Positions 34,508 to 43,715 of a stretch of DNA of 64,000 nucleotides are shown here, piece by piece; position 1 is the first letter of the stretch, and the number at the start of each line of letters is the position of its first letter. The position numbers and the translations under genes were made by a program. The DNA comes from Riemerella anatipestifer. GTDB lineage: Bacteria > Bacteroidota > Bacteroidia > Flavobacteriales > Weeksellaceae. The DNA is taken from contig NZ_CP142016.1 of the NCBI RefSeq assembly GCF_035666175.1, positions 2,232,001 to 2,296,000 on the forward strand. The letters run 5' to 3'. The notes beneath the pieces were generated by a model that had not been told where the DNA came from, ran no database searches, and saw only the letters and a list, made by a program, of their open reading frames with translations.

Positions 34508-35584
34508 ATGAAATATAAATTGTTTTCTTTAGCACTAGCTTTCGGTCTTTTTGGAAATGCGTTAGCACAGGAAACTAAAAAAAACTCGGACGAAATATTG
34601 GTTAAGCTATCTAATTTACCATTGCATTGTATTCGTTGTGAGTATCCTAATAAAACAGGACATATGATAAATGGAGAGCAAGATGTTGCTTTAACGCCTC
34701 GCCAATTACACCCTGTATTTTATGGTTGTTTAGATTGGCATAGTAGTGTTCACGGGCATTGGATGTTAGTGAAACTCATTAAAACAAGATCTAATGTTTC
34801 TAATTATCAGGAAATTGTGAAAATATTAGATGAATCTTTCAATTTAGAAAAGATAGAAGCAGAGGCGAATTATTTTAATAAATATAAAGGCTCTAATGTA
34901 TTTGAAAGGACTTATGGTTGGGCGTGGCTACTTAAATTAGACCAAGAATTAGCCACGTGGGATAGCCCTCTAGGGAAACAATGGCACGAGAAATTACAAC
35001 CATTAACACGAAAAATAGTCTCTCTTTGGAAAGATTATCTCCCGAAACAAACTTATCCTAATAGAGTAGGGACGCACCCTAACACGGCGTTTGCTCTAGG
35101 TTTTGCGATTGATTGGGCTAGAGCAACAAACAATAGCATTTTTGAACAAGAATTGATACAAAAGTCCAAGCAATTTTTTTTGGAAGACCGTTTAATTCCA
35201 GCTCATTTAGAACCTAATGGCTCGGATTTTTTCTCTCCAAGTTTAGAAACAGCAGCATTGATGTCTAGAATTTTACCTCAAAAGGAATATGTAAAGTGGC
35301 TTGGTCAATTTTTTGATAGAAGAGGGGTAGATAACATTATAAAAGCTCCTATTATTAGTGATGTTAAAGATTACCAAATTGTACATTTAGTAGGGCTTTC
35401 GTTTTCTAAATCATGGTGTATGAAGCGTATTTCTAAAGCACTTCCGAAGAACCACCCTTTAAAAGAGAAATTTAAAGTAGCTTCTAAAGAATTGTTATCT
35501 AACGGATTGCCCCTGATTTTTGAAAGTGATTACGGTGGTGACCACTGGCTAGCGTCTTTTGCTTTAATGGCTATGGAGGAATAG
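34508..35584 (+). CDS. Exported DUF2891 family protein
   Basis: The 358-residue protein has a Sec signal (MKYKLFSLALAFGLFGNALAQ). The rest has the DUF2891 pattern: 'LPLHCIRCEYPNKTGH', 'HPVFYGCLDWHSSVHGHWML', 'ERTYGWAWLLKL', 'SDFFSPSLETAALM' and 'DYGGDHWLASFALMA'. The fold is expected to be an alpha/alpha toroid. Two Cys near the mature N-terminus and several invariant His and Trp suggest an enzyme, but no activity is established. A terminator follows at 35604. Confidence 0.85.
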   Translation: MKYKLFSLALAFGLFGNALAQETKKNSDEILVKLSNLPLHCIRCEYPNKTGHMINGEQDVALTPRQLHPVFYGCLDWHSSVHGHWMLVKLIKTRSNVSNYQEIVKILDESFNLEKIEAEANYFNKYKGSNVFERTYGWAWLLKLDQELATWDSPLGKQWHEKLQPLTRKIVSLWKDYLPKQTYPNRVGTHPNTAFALGFAIDWARATNNSIFEQELIQKSKQFFLEDRLIPAHLEPNGSDFFSPSLETAALMSRILPQKEYVKWLGQFFDRRGVDNIIKAPIISDVKDYQIVHLVGLSFSKSWCMKRISKALPKNHPLKEKFKVASKELLSNGLPLIFESDYGGDHWLASFALMAMEE

Positions 35585-35603
35585 AAACTAGATTTATATA
35601 ATA

Positions 35604-35641
35604 TCTCAAAAAGCCTTTTCATATTTTGAGAGGCTTTTTTT
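35604..35641 (+). terminator. Terminator of the DUF2891 gene
   Basis: The arms AAAAAGCCT and AGGCTTTTT enclose a 15-nt loop and are followed by T's. Confidence 0.6.
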
Positions 35642-35666
35642 ATGTGGTGAAAATTTTGTTACAAAA

Positions 35667-35703
35667 TAAAAGTCGCTTCTGTAAAACAAAAGCGACTTAT
35701 TAT
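35667..35703 (-). terminator. Terminator of the HU gene
   Basis: On the minus strand, the arms AAGTCGCTT and AAGCGACTT are followed by a T-tract, about 17 nt past the HU stop codon. Confidence 0.6.
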
Positions 35704-35720
35704 TTCGTTGATGAAATAAA

Positions 35721-36011
35721 TTATTTTTTCTTAGCACCTGCTACAGCATCAGCAAGCTCAGAACCAGCTTTAAATTTAGCTACTTTTTTAGCAGGGATTT
35801 TAATAGCTTTCTTAGTTGCAGGGTTGATACCTTGTCTAGCAGCTCTTTCAGCTACAGAAAAAGTTCCAAAACCAACTAGAGAAACCTTGCCATCTTTTTT
35901 CTTAAGAGTTTCAGTTACAGCGTTAACAAAAGATTCTAGAGCTTTCTTTGCAGCAGCTTTTGTAATTTCGGCATCTTTTGCCATTACGTCGATTAATTCA
36001 GACTTGTTCAT
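35721..36011 (-). CDS. HU family DNA-binding protein
   Basis: The 96-residue protein is a standard HU: helical N-terminal part 'MNKSELIDVMAKDAEITKAA', the signature 'VSLVGFGTFSVAERAARQG' and the DNA-binding arm 'GINPATKKAIKIPAKK'. It compacts and bends DNA as a dimer. It differs from the much longer HU-DUF4469 cassette proteins. IS copy 3 lies about 95 nt upstream of its start, so the distal part of its upstream region may have been replaced. Confidence 0.94.
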   Translation of the reverse strand: MNKSELIDVMAKDAEITKAAAKKALESFVNAVTETLKKKDGKVSLVGFGTFSVAERAARQGINPATKKAIKIPAKKVAKFKAGSELADAVAGAKKK

Positions 36012-36105
36012 AATGTTATAATTAAAAGTTAAGTTCTTATTGATAGCAAATATAAAAGTTTTTTTGAAGTTTACAAATTTTTTACAGAAAAATAATTTTA
36101 AATTG

Positions 36106-37085
36106 ACTCGTTGTGCATTTTAAATAATACTGATTTTTAGATGATTTAATTTTCTTTGGAAGATAAATTTATTGATATATTGAATAACCGTTGCGGCGGT
36201 TATTTTACTGATTATCCTTGTTTTAAAGCCTTCAAAAGTTTTAGCATAGTTTCTTTTAATCATAAATTGGTCGCAAAGTTGAGAGAAAAATGTCTCAATT
36301 CGTTTTCGCTTTTTCTTGTACAATGAAAATTGAGGAATATAATCTTTCTGATTACTTCTCATTGGTGTATCTAATTTAATATTAGCATAGTTAAATAAAT
36401 CTATTTGAACTTTTGCTGATAAATAGCCTCTATCTCCAATTAAAGTACAGTTTCGCATTTGCTCACCACTATCTTTTAAATAGTGGATGTCGTGAACGGA
36501 TGCAGGGCTTATATCAAAATTCTTAATCACACCATTTAAAGAACATACTGCGTGTAGTTTATAGCCATAGAAATATAATTTCTGTGAAGCACAATAACCA
36601 TATGTTGGTGAAGAATAGGATTGCTCTTTACAAATTTTTGAACGAGTAGAACGAGCATTTTCACAAACTTTCATTGGCATGCTATCAACGATAAAAATAT
36701 CTTCAAACTCATTGAACTCCATCGAAATACGCTGTCTAATTTGCTCTGTTTGTAGGGATAGTCTTCGTTTTCGCTTATTGTAAACACTTCTTTCAATTTT
36801 GTTTATCAGAGAGTTTGGCAATTTTCTAAATAACTGTAATTCGCTATCAATACTCAAGTATTCAGCAGTAATATTAAGACTTATGACTTCTAAATCGCTC
36901 ATTTTAGGTGTTCTTCTCTGATAACTAATCAGTTGATTTTCTGAAAAAAGTCCTAAAACTTCCAAAATTCTTTCATATATTTGCTCTATGTTGTTCATTT
37001 ATATCGTTTTATAGCAAAAACAATATACTGATTTTCAGTCTAATAAACAACTCTTGTTTTTTTCATTTCATAATGCACAACGGGT
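36106..37085 (-). mobile_element. IS982-family insertion sequence, copy 3
   Basis: The element is 980 bp with the same ends as copies 1 and 2. Direct repeats TTAAATTG at 36098-36105 and 37086-37093 mark the target duplication. It lies between the HU gene and panD and disrupts no recognisable gene. Confidence 0.95.
36120..36998 (-). CDS. IS982-family transposase, copy 3
   Basis: The 292-residue transposase is intact and has the same DDE residues as the other copies. It differs by 'CENARSTRS' where the others have 'CENVRSTRS'. Confidence 0.95.
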   Translation of the reverse strand: MNNIEQIYERILEVLGLFSENQLISYQRRTPKMSDLEVISLNITAEYLSIDSELQLFRKLPNSLINKIERSVYNKRKRRLSLQTEQIRQRISMEFNEFEDIFIVDSMPMKVCENARSTRSKICKEQSYSSPTYGYCASQKLYFYGYKLHAVCSLNGVIKNFDISPASVHDIHYLKDSGEQMRNCTLIGDRGYLSAKVQIDLFNYANIKLDTPMRSNQKDYIPQFSLYKKKRKRIETFFSQLCDQFMIKRNYAKTFEGFKTRIISKITAATVIQYINKFIFQRKLNHLKISII

Positions 37086-37295
37086 TTAAATTGATAAAAT
37101 ATACCTTTTTTCTTCTAAATATTTTAAATTCATTTTTTGTTTTATATAGGCTTTATAAGCTATGTTTTATTTTTAAGTATTTGTTTTGTAGTGGTTTAAT
37201 TATATTTAATTTAATTGTTGTTAAATTGAATAATACAAAAAAATACCACATCTAAAAATAGAGACTGTTTTGATAATTTGGTTTAAATTTGCAGC

Positions 37296-37646
37296 ATGTT
37301 AATAGAAGTATTTAAATCAAAGATTCATAGAGTAAAGGTAACAGAGTCTGATCTTAACTATATGGGTAGCATTACAATAGATGAGGAGCTTATAGAAGCG
37401 GCAGGTATTGTAGTTGGTGAAAGAGTTTATATCGTAAATGTGAACAATGGGGAGCGTTTTGATACCTACGTGATTAAAGGTAAGAGAAAATCTGGAGAGG
37501 TTTGCCTCAACGGTCCTGCGGCGAGAAAGGTGCAGAAGGGAGATATCATTATCATTATTTCTTATGCACAGATGACTCCAGAAGAAGCACAGAATTTCCA
37601 ACCTAAAATTGTTTTCCCTAACGAAGAAACGAACCTACTTACTTAG
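37296..37646 (+). CDS. panD: Aspartate 1-decarboxylase
   Basis: The 116-residue proenzyme has the self-cleavage site Gly-Ser in '[13 protein letters not shown]', which gives the pyruvoyl group, and 'NGAAR'-like '[17 protein letters not shown]'. It makes beta-alanine for pantothenate. A -7 box TAAATTTG (37284-37291) ends 4 nt before the ATG, so the mRNA may be leaderless. The next gene begins on the base after its stop codon. Confidence 0.95.
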   Translation: MLIEVFKSKIHRVKVTESDLNYMGSITIDEELIEAAGIVVGERVYIVNVNNGERFDTYVIKGKRKSGEVCLNGPAARKVQKGDIIIIISYAQMTPEEAQNFQPKIVFPNEETNLLT

Positions 37647-38687
37647 ATGACGGCTAAAAGTAATCATAATCCGCTTAAGACATTACTTACCATAGTTGTA
37701 TCTATTGGTTTTGCAGGATTGTTTATGTGGTTAGCGGTAAAGGGACTAGATTTGGAAAGTATCAAGCAATCTCTTGCCAAAGCAAATTATTTTTGGGTAG
37801 CCGTGGCCGCTTTTTTTGGAGTGCTGGCGTATTGGGTGAGAGCGATACGCTGGAATTTACTACTAGAACCTATGGGATATACTATTTCTAATGCTAATGC
37901 CCTTTGGACTTTATCCTTTGGTTATTTAATGAATCTTACCATTCCTAGAAGTGGCGAAGTAGCAAGAGCGACTGCCCTCTATGGTGTTGAAAAAGTGCCT
38001 GTGGATAAATCGTTTGGGACGATTATTTTAGAGAGAGTAGTAGATTTAGTGTGTATGGGGCTTTTTTTAGCATTGACTCTATTGTTTAAATACGATGCTA
38101 TACTTTCTTTCTACAAAATGGCGTCGGAACAAAAACAAGAACAGCAATCACTACAAGAAGGGAATTCATATAGTATGGTTCTTTCTTTAGTTTTATTGGT
38201 ATTGGGTGCTTTGACTTTAATTCTTTTTAGAAAAAAAATACAGCAGACTACAATATATCAGAAAGTAATCAGTTTTATTAAAGGAATTATAGATGGATTA
38301 AAGACCATCTTTCAAATCAGGCAAAGGTTGAAGTTTATCCTTTTATCTTTGGGGATTTGGGTGTGCTACTATCTGGCGGCGTATTTGGTTTGTTTTGCTT
38401 TGCCCGAAACTTCTAACTTGGGTATAGCAGATGGTTTCTTTATTATTGTGGTAGGAACATTAGGAATGATGGTTCCCGCAAGTGGTGGGATAGGAGCTTT
38501 CCATTTCGCACTTAAGATAGGATTTATGGCATTGTTTCTATCGTTTGGGTTGTCGCCAGAAAAAGGTGGCGAGGTAGGTTTATCTTATGCGTTTATATCT
38601 CATACAATGCAGTTGGTAATTATGCTAGTAATGGGGCTTATCGCAATTCCTATGTTAGCGAAGGCTAAGAAAATAGCATTCAAATAA
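37647..38687 (+). CDS. Lysylphosphatidylglycerol synthase TM-region/UPF0104 family membrane protein
   Basis: The 346-residue protein has about eight membrane segments and the family motif 'RAIRWNLLLEPMGY', together with 'FGYLMNLTIPRSGEVARA' and 'VPASGGIGAFHFALK'. The family includes the flippase-like part of MprF and YbhN. The lipid or other substrate is unknown. It is directly joined to panD and followed 12 nt later by porQ, a linkage that suggests one operon. Confidence 0.85.
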   Translation: MTAKSNHNPLKTLLTIVVSIGFAGLFMWLAVKGLDLESIKQSLAKANYFWVAVAAFFGVLAYWVRAIRWNLLLEPMGYTISNANALWTLSFGYLMNLTIPRSGEVARATALYGVEKVPVDKSFGTIILERVVDLVCMGLFLALTLLFKYDAILSFYKMASEQKQEQQSLQEGNSYSMVLSLVLLVLGALTLILFRKKIQQTTIYQKVISFIKGIIDGLKTIFQIRQRLKFILLSLGIWVCYYLAAYLVCFALPETSNLGIADGFFIIVVGTLGMMVPASGGIGAFHFALKIGFMALFLSFGLSPEKGGEVGLSYAFISHTMQLVIMLVMGLIAIPMLAKAKKIAFK

Positions 38688-38699
38688 TGATTTAATATT

Positions 38700-39695
38700 T
38701 TGAAAAAGGTATTCTTATTTTTAGGACTAATTATAAGTGTGTTGGTATCGGCTCAAGACGGTACTACGGTTTATAGCTTCCTTAATATGCCTTTTTCTGC
38801 AAGACAAGCCGTTTTAGGTGAGGCGGTTTCGGTAAGAGATTACGACCAAAACTTAGCGGCAGTTAATCCAGCGTTGCTTAATGTGGAGATGGATTCTAGA
38901 CTATCCGTAAACTATGCTAGCTATTTAACAGGGGCTCATTATGGTACAGTGAGCTATGCTAAAGACTTGGAGTATGGACATTTAGTTTCTGCCAATGTAA
39001 GGTATTTGGATTATGGCAATATGCCTAGAACAGATGAGTTTGGGAATATCAATGGCGATTTTTCTGCGATGGACGCTTCTTTAGGTTTGGGCTATGCCTA
39101 TCAGTTTGAAGATAATTGGACGATAGGCTCTAACCTTAACTTAGTAACTTCCAAAATAGATAATTATAATTCTATGGCGGTAGTTGGGAGTCTAGGAATG
39201 GCTTATCATAATGATAAATCTAAAGAAACCGTAGGTCTAGTAATAAGAAATTTTGGCTATCAATTCAAGACTTATAATGGTGTTAGGGAAAAGTTGCCAT
39301 TAAGGATAGATTTAGGCTATACCAAACAACTAGACGAATTTCCTTTAGCATTTACCATTACCGCACAAAATCTCCAAAAATGGAATGTTTCTCAAGATTA
39401 CAACAGAAATGGACAAGAAACTAAATGGACGAGGAAATTGTTTGATCACTTTTCGTTTGGAGCAGAGCTGTTTCCTGAACAAAGTTTTAACCTTCGCTTG
39501 GGGTATAATGTGAAACGAGGTAATGAGCTAAGTATAGAGGAACAAAGAAATTTCACAGGATTATCTTTCGGATTTGGTTTAAAGGTGTCTTACTTTCGTT
39601 TTGATTATACTCACAGTCGTTATCACAATGCGTCTAACTTTAATTTGTTGGGCGTTTCGTTGGATTTAGTAGAATTAAGTGGCTACAGAAGATAA
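38700..39695 (+). CDS. porQ: Type IX secretion system protein PorQ
   Basis: The 331-residue protein has a signal peptide (MKKVFLFLGLIISVLVSAQ) and the PorQ pattern 'YSFLNMPFSARQAVLGEA', 'NPALLNVEMDSRLSVNYAS', then an FadL/PorV-like outer membrane beta-barrel. PorQ works with PorU, PorV and PorZ at the cell surface, where T9SS cargo is processed and attached. A cargo protein with a sorting domain is encoded at 15487. The start is TTG at 38700. cmk follows 18 nt later. Confidence 0.9.
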   Translation: MKKVFLFLGLIISVLVSAQDGTTVYSFLNMPFSARQAVLGEAVSVRDYDQNLAAVNPALLNVEMDSRLSVNYASYLTGAHYGTVSYAKDLEYGHLVSANVRYLDYGNMPRTDEFGNINGDFSAMDASLGLGYAYQFEDNWTIGSNLNLVTSKIDNYNSMAVVGSLGMAYHNDKSKETVGLVIRNFGYQFKTYNGVREKLPLRIDLGYTKQLDEFPLAFTITAQNLQKWNVSQDYNRNGQETKWTRKLFDHFSFGAELFPEQSFNLRLGYNVKRGNELSIEEQRNFTGLSFGFGLKVSYFRFDYTHSRYHNASNFNLLGVSLDLVELSGYRR

Positions 39696-39713
39696 TAAAA
39701 ATTAAAAACAACT

Positions 39714-40388
39714 ATGATGACAAAATTACCCGTAATCGCTATAGATGGCTATTCTTCCACAGGAAAAAGTTCTATTTCTAAAGAGATAGCCAAAAGATTG
39801 GAGATAATCCATTTAGATACAGGAGCTTTGTATAGAGCCATTACTTATTTTGCCCTTCAGAACTGCCCTTCTACTGATGGGTTTGATTCTGTTGCTTTGG
39901 TGGAGCAACTGCCCAATATTCATTTAGAATTTAAAGAAGAACAGTATCAGTTATCTCTTTTCCTTAATGGGGAGAATGTGGCAGAGAAAATCCGTTCTAT
40001 GGAGGTGAATCAAAAAGTGAGTGATGTTGCTAAAATGCCCGAAGTAAGAAGCTTTCTGTTACAAACTCAAAGGGATATTGCGGCTAACGGAGGCGTGGTA
40101 ATGGACGGTAGGGACATAGGCAGTGTGGTACTTCCGAATGCTGATTATAAGTTTTTCCTCACGGCGAGTGTTGAAGAAAGAACTAAACGAAGATTTCTAG
40201 AACTAAAGGCTTCTGGTACAGAAACTACGATGGACGAAGTGAGAACCAACCTTATTGAACGAGATAAAAAAGACTCGGAGAGGGCGGTGGCTCCTTTAAT
40301 CCAAACGGAAGATGCTATTTGTATAGACAATACCAATTTAGACAAGGAGCAAACGATAGAAGCTATCTTAAGCTATATTAAAAAATAA
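39714..40388 (+). CDS. cmk: Cytidylate kinase
   Basis: The 224-residue kinase has the P-loop 'DGYSSTGKSSISKEIA', 'LDTGALYRAITY' and the (d)CMP-binding 'VVMDGRDIGSVVLP'. It phosphorylates CMP and dCMP. It follows porQ closely on the same strand. A short hairpin (arms AAGAGAGG / CCTCTCTT, 40390-40413) separates it from the convergent folP. Confidence 0.94.
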   Translation: MMTKLPVIAIDGYSSTGKSSISKEIAKRLEIIHLDTGALYRAITYFALQNCPSTDGFDSVALVEQLPNIHLEFKEEQYQLSLFLNGENVAEKIRSMEVNQKVSDVAKMPEVRSFLLQTQRDIAANGGVVMDGRDIGSVVLPNADYKFFLTASVEERTKRRFLELKASGTETTMDEVRTNLIERDKKDSERAVAPLIQTEDAICIDNTNLDKEQTIEAILSYIKK

Positions 40389-40389
40389 A

Positions 40390-40415
40390 AAAGAGAGGTT
40401 CTTCCTCTCTTTTGT
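40390..40415. terminator. Bidirectional hairpin between cmk and folP
   Basis: The arms AAAGAGAGG and CCTCTCTTT are separated by TTCTT, with A- and T-rich flanks, between two convergent genes. Confidence 0.6.
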
Positions 40416-40417
40416 GT

Positions 40418-41245
40418 TTATGATAAGTATTGGTCTAGTGTTCTTTTAGCCGAAGCAACATCGTGTACTCGCAGAATACTAGCCCCTTGTTGGAGCACTT
40501 TTAGATGCAGTTGTTGCGTTTCTTTGTCTATTTCCATTGGCGATTTTCCCAAAGGTTTATAAATAAACGATTTTCTAGAGATGCCAATTAGTATGGGATA
40601 TTTTCCAAATCCGATGTGTTCTACCTCGTCTATCATTGTCATTTGGTCTTCTATGGTTTTGCCGAACCCAAATCCAGGGTCTAGTATCACATCGTGAATG
40701 CCTAGTGCTTTCAACTGATTTATTTTTTCAGAAAAATAGAAATTGATGTTTTTAGTGATATCATCGTAGGCTATTTTTTCATGCATAGTTCGATATTCTA
40801 GGTTAATGTGCATCAGTACATAAGGGAGTTTTAGTTGGGCTACGGTCTCCCATACTTTAGGGTCAAACTGTCCACCAGAAATATCATTGATGAGGTCTAT
40901 ACCTTCCTCGTAACCAAAACGCATTACTTCACTATAAAAGGTATCTAAAGAAATGAGTGCTTCGGGGAACTCTTTTCTTATGAGACTGACGAGGTTTCCT
41001 ATGCGTTTAATTTCCTCTTGTGCCGAAATTAGTTGGGCATTAGGGCGTGTAGATTGAGCCCCTAAATCAATAAACGAAGCCCCTTCTTTAAGCATTTTTT
41101 CAGTTTGAATTAAAGCGGAGGTTTCTGTATTAAATTTTCCGCCGTCAGAAAAAGAATCTGGGGTAAGGTTAAGGATTCCCATAATTTTGGGAGTAGAAAA
41201 ATCTACAAGTCTTCCCCGACAGTTGATAGAGTGAGTTTTCATCAA
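40418..41245 (-). CDS. folP: Dihydropteroate synthase
   Basis: The 275-residue enzyme has 'MGILNLTPDSFSDGGKF', 'FIDLGAQSTRPNA', 'LINDISGG' and 'DPGFGFGKT', the standard DHPS motifs. It joins p-aminobenzoate to the pterin precursor in folate synthesis and is the target of sulfonamides. It is 12 nt downstream of the lrgB gene on the same strand. Confidence 0.95.
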   Translation of the reverse strand: MMKTHSINCRGRLVDFSTPKIMGILNLTPDSFSDGGKFNTETSALIQTEKMLKEGASFIDLGAQSTRPNAQLISAQEEIKRIGNLVSLIRKEFPEALISLDTFYSEVMRFGYEEGIDLINDISGGQFDPKVWETVAQLKLPYVLMHINLEYRTMHEKIAYDDITKNINFYFSEKINQLKALGIHDVILDPGFGFGKTIEDQMTMIDEVEHIGFGKYPILIGISRKSFIYKPLGKSPMEIDKETQQLHLKVLQQGASILRVHDVASAKRTLDQYLS

Positions 41246-41257
41246 TAATAATTTATT

Positions 41258-41950
41258 TTAGAATAGCCAATTTACAATAATAGGAGCTAATAATGCCGTG
41301 AAAATCCCATTAAGTATCAGTCCTACACTTGCAAAACCAGCGTGTTTTTCGCTCATTTCTATTGCCATCATTACGCCTAATCCGTGCGAAGAGGCTCCTA
41401 GCGAAATACTTTGCCCCATTGGGCTATTGATTTTGGTGTATTTTAGAACTTGTAATCCTATAATGCCACCTATCAACCCTGTAATAATAACGGTAGAAAC
41501 CGTAAGCGGAACAATACCACCAACAGTGTTGGAAACTTCTATGGCAAGTGGTGTAGTAATGGATTTAGGAGCTAATGAAATTACAACCTCTCTGCTGGCT
41601 CCGAGTAATTTAGCTACAGAACAAACACTAATTACTCCCACCACGCTTCCAAACAAATGAGAGATAAGGATAGAGAGGAGTTGTTTCTTAATTCTTTCTA
41701 GTTGTAAATATAGTGGCACTGCAAGAGCAACTACAGAAGGTTTAAGCCAAAAATCTATATAGTTACCTGCCACAGCATAGGTATTGTAAGGGATATTAAA
41801 TACCATTAGATAGCCGATAATGACAGCGGAGGCAATAAGTACTGGATTGAGAAAAGGTGATTGTATTTTTTGGTTGAGCATAATGGTGCCGTAGTATATA
41901 ACAAACGTAAGCCCTAACAACCAAATTGGATTCTCTAAAAAAGCCATCAT
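41258..41950 (-). CDS. lrgB: LrgB family membrane protein
   Basis: The 230-residue protein has six or seven membrane segments and the LrgB/CidB motifs 'LAPKSITTPLAIEVSN' and 'LGASSHGLGVMMAIEM'. LrgAB-type pairs affect murein hydrolase activity, and in some bacteria and plants they move metabolites such as pyruvate or glycolate. It starts 2 nt after the lrgA gene. Confidence 0.9.
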   Translation of the reverse strand: MMAFLENPIWLLGLTFVIYYGTIMLNQKIQSPFLNPVLIASAVIIGYLMVFNIPYNTYAVAGNYIDFWLKPSVVALAVPLYLQLERIKKQLLSILISHLFGSVVGVISVCSVAKLLGASREVVISLAPKSITTPLAIEVSNTVGGIVPLTVSTVIITGLIGGIIGLQVLKYTKINSPMGQSISLGASSHGLGVMMAIEMSEKHAGFASVGLILNGIFTALLAPIIVNWLF

Positions 41951-41952
41951 AC

Positions 41953-42300
41953 TTATTTTAATTTTTTACGAATGAACTGATAAACCTTGCCCGTTACTAA
42001 AATTACCAAAGCACTACTGATAACAATGGATACCATAATAGGAATAATATTATCCCATAACAAATCAAAATAGAGCATTATTGCCACACATACAGGGATA
42101 AAGAATAGCCCTAGATTGCCTAAAAGAAAGTCCGAAATACCTTTGACCCATTCCAACTTTATCCATTTTTTGTGAAGAGCAAAAGTCAGTAGAAACATAC
42201 CGATAAGGCTTGAGGGGAATTTAATTCCAGTAAGAAAAACTATCAGTTCTCCCAATGCTAAAAACCCTAAAATAATGGCACAATATCTAGCTAAAATCAT
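41953..42300 (-). CDS. lrgA: LrgA/CidA family membrane protein
   Basis: The 115-residue protein has four predicted membrane segments and the LrgA motif 'FPSSLIGMFLLTFALH' plus 'LGNLGLFFIPVCVAIM'. It is the partner of LrgB. It is the first gene of the minus-strand cluster lrgA-lrgB-folP and diverges from lolD. Confidence 0.9.
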   Translation of the reverse strand: MILARYCAIILGFLALGELIVFLTGIKFPSSLIGMFLLTFALHKKWIKLEWVKGISDFLLGNLGLFFIPVCVAIMLYFDLLWDNIIPIMVSIVISSALVILVTGKVYQFIRKKLK

Positions 42301-42378
42301 AATATTTGTTTATAGATTTTACAAGTAGGGCAAATATACAATATAATATTGGGTATTGATAAGTAGCATTATGAAGCC

Positions 42379-42408
42379 TTGTAAGTTGCTAAATATTATG
42401 TAAATTTG
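42379..42408 (+). promoter_or_regulatory. Promoter of the lolD-like gene
   Basis: TTG (42379-42381), a 19-nt spacer and TAAATTTG (42401-42408) match the Bacteroidetes consensus. The ATG at 42414 follows after 5 nt, so the transcript would start at or next to the start codon. Confidence 0.65.
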
Positions 42409-42413
42409 GGGCT

Positions 42414-43079
42414 ATGATAAAGGCAAAAAAGATACATAAATACTACGGTGATTTAGAAGTGCTAAAAGGAGTAGATATTGAGATAAAACCAGCAGAAGTG
42501 GTATCTATAGTTGGGGAGTCTGGTGCAGGTAAATCTACACTATTACATATTTTAGGAACGTTGGATATGCCATCTGATGTGGGTATATATGGTACAGAAA
42601 TAAGCATCGCTGGGCAATCTTTTCTTACGATGAACGACAAAGATTTGTCTAAATTTAGAAACGAAAATATAGGTTTTGTGTTCCAAAGTCACCAGTTGTT
42701 GCCAGAATTTACCGCTTTGGAAAATGTTCTATTACCCATTAAAATAGCAGGGAAGGCTGACAAAGACTATATAGAAAAGGCACACGCATTATTTGAAGAA
42801 CTTAAAATAGCAGAGAGAATTAATCATAAACCTAAACAACTTTCTGGGGGAGAAGCCCAAAGAGTAGCAGTGATTAGAGCGCTGATAGGCAGCCCTAAAG
42901 CTATTTTTGCTGATGAACCTACAGGGAATTTAGACTCTAAAAACGCCGATGCTCTGCATCAATTGTTTTTTGACCTTAGAGACAAATATCAGCAGACATT
43001 CATCATTGTAACACATAACAACACACTAGCCGATAGTACAGATAGAAAGCTAGTTATGAAAGACGGGTTGATACTATAA
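42414..43079 (+). CDS. lolD: ABC transporter ATP-binding protein, LolD type
   Basis: The 221-residue ATPase has Walker A 'GESGAGKST', 'FVFQSHQLLPEFTALENV', signature 'LSGGEAQRVAVIRALI', Walker B 'AIFADEPTGNLDS' and 'VTHN'. This is the MacB/LolD/FtsE group. LolD drives release of lipoproteins from the inner membrane. A LolC/E-like permease is at 13253, unlinked. The gene heads a long plus-strand run and is followed without gap by the transpeptidase gene. Confidence 0.85.
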   Translation: MIKAKKIHKYYGDLEVLKGVDIEIKPAEVVSIVGESGAGKSTLLHILGTLDMPSDVGIYGTEISIAGQSFLTMNDKDLSKFRNENIGFVFQSHQLLPEFTALENVLLPIKIAGKADKDYIEKAHALFEELKIAERINHKPKQLSGGEAQRVAVIRALIGSPKAIFADEPTGNLDSKNADALHQLFFDLRDKYQQTFIIVTHNNTLADSTDRKLVMKDGLIL

Positions 43080-43085
43080 TTGAGT

Positions 43086-43697
43086 ATGAGAACGCTTTGT
43101 CTCTTTTTGTTTTTAAGTATTTGGCACTCTTGTGATAAAGAGAATGTTCCGTTAGATTCAGAAAAATCAACGATTCTAGATGATTCTTTTCAACAAAAAA
43201 GACTTAAAGAGAAAATTCTAATTGCAAAGAAATATATCCAAAATAAAAATTATAATCAGGATATTGTGATGCTGATAGATTATAAAATTCCATCAGGTAA
43301 GTATCGCTTCTTTGTTTATAGTTTTAAAGCGGATAAAGTTATAGATAGAGGTTTGGTAGCTCACGGTTCGGGGTCGGTAAATAAAGCAGATAATACTCTT
43401 GTATTTTCTAATACAGAAAACTCATATCAATCTTCTTTGGGTAAATTTAAAATAGGCAATAGTTATAGAGGTCAGTTTGGCAAATCTTATAGGCTGGTAG
43501 GGTTAGATAAATCTAATAGTAATGCCCTTCGTAGAGCTATTGTTCTACATAGTTATCATAGTATTCCGAATCAAGAAATAGATGGAGATATTTCGTTGAG
43601 TTTAGGTTGTCCTATGGTTTCTCATTTGTTTTTTAATCGATTAGAAAACTATATAGATACTTCGGAAAAACCTATTTTGCTTTATTCTTATTATTAA
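43086..43697 (+). CDS. L,D-transpeptidase-like lipoprotein (YkuD_2 type)
   Basis: From the ATG at 43086 the protein is 203 residues with a short lipoprotein signal (MRTLCLFLFLSIWHSC, Cys16). A TTG two codons earlier directly abuts lolD. The catalytic region 'LSLGCPMVSHLFF' has the Cys of L,D-transpeptidase-like domains, and 'IVLHSYHSIPNQE' the conserved His. The group is called murein L,D-transpeptidase catalytic domain protein. Activity on peptidoglycan is inferred. Confidence 0.82.
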   Translation: MRTLCLFLFLSIWHSCDKENVPLDSEKSTILDDSFQQKRLKEKILIAKKYIQNKNYNQDIVMLIDYKIPSGKYRFFVYSFKADKVIDRGLVAHGSGSVNKADNTLVFSNTENSYQSSLGKFKIGNSYRGQFGKSYRLVGLDKSNSNALRRAIVLHSYHSIPNQEIDGDISLSLGCPMVSHLFFNRLENYIDTSEKPILLYSYY

Positions 43698-43715
43698 ATT
43701 AAATATCAAGTCATC

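Noticed and set aside
37086-37295. Small open frame at 37073-37255 between IS copy 3 and panD
   Set aside because: It starts inside the IS end, is made of low-complexity AT-rich codons and has no recognisable protein features.
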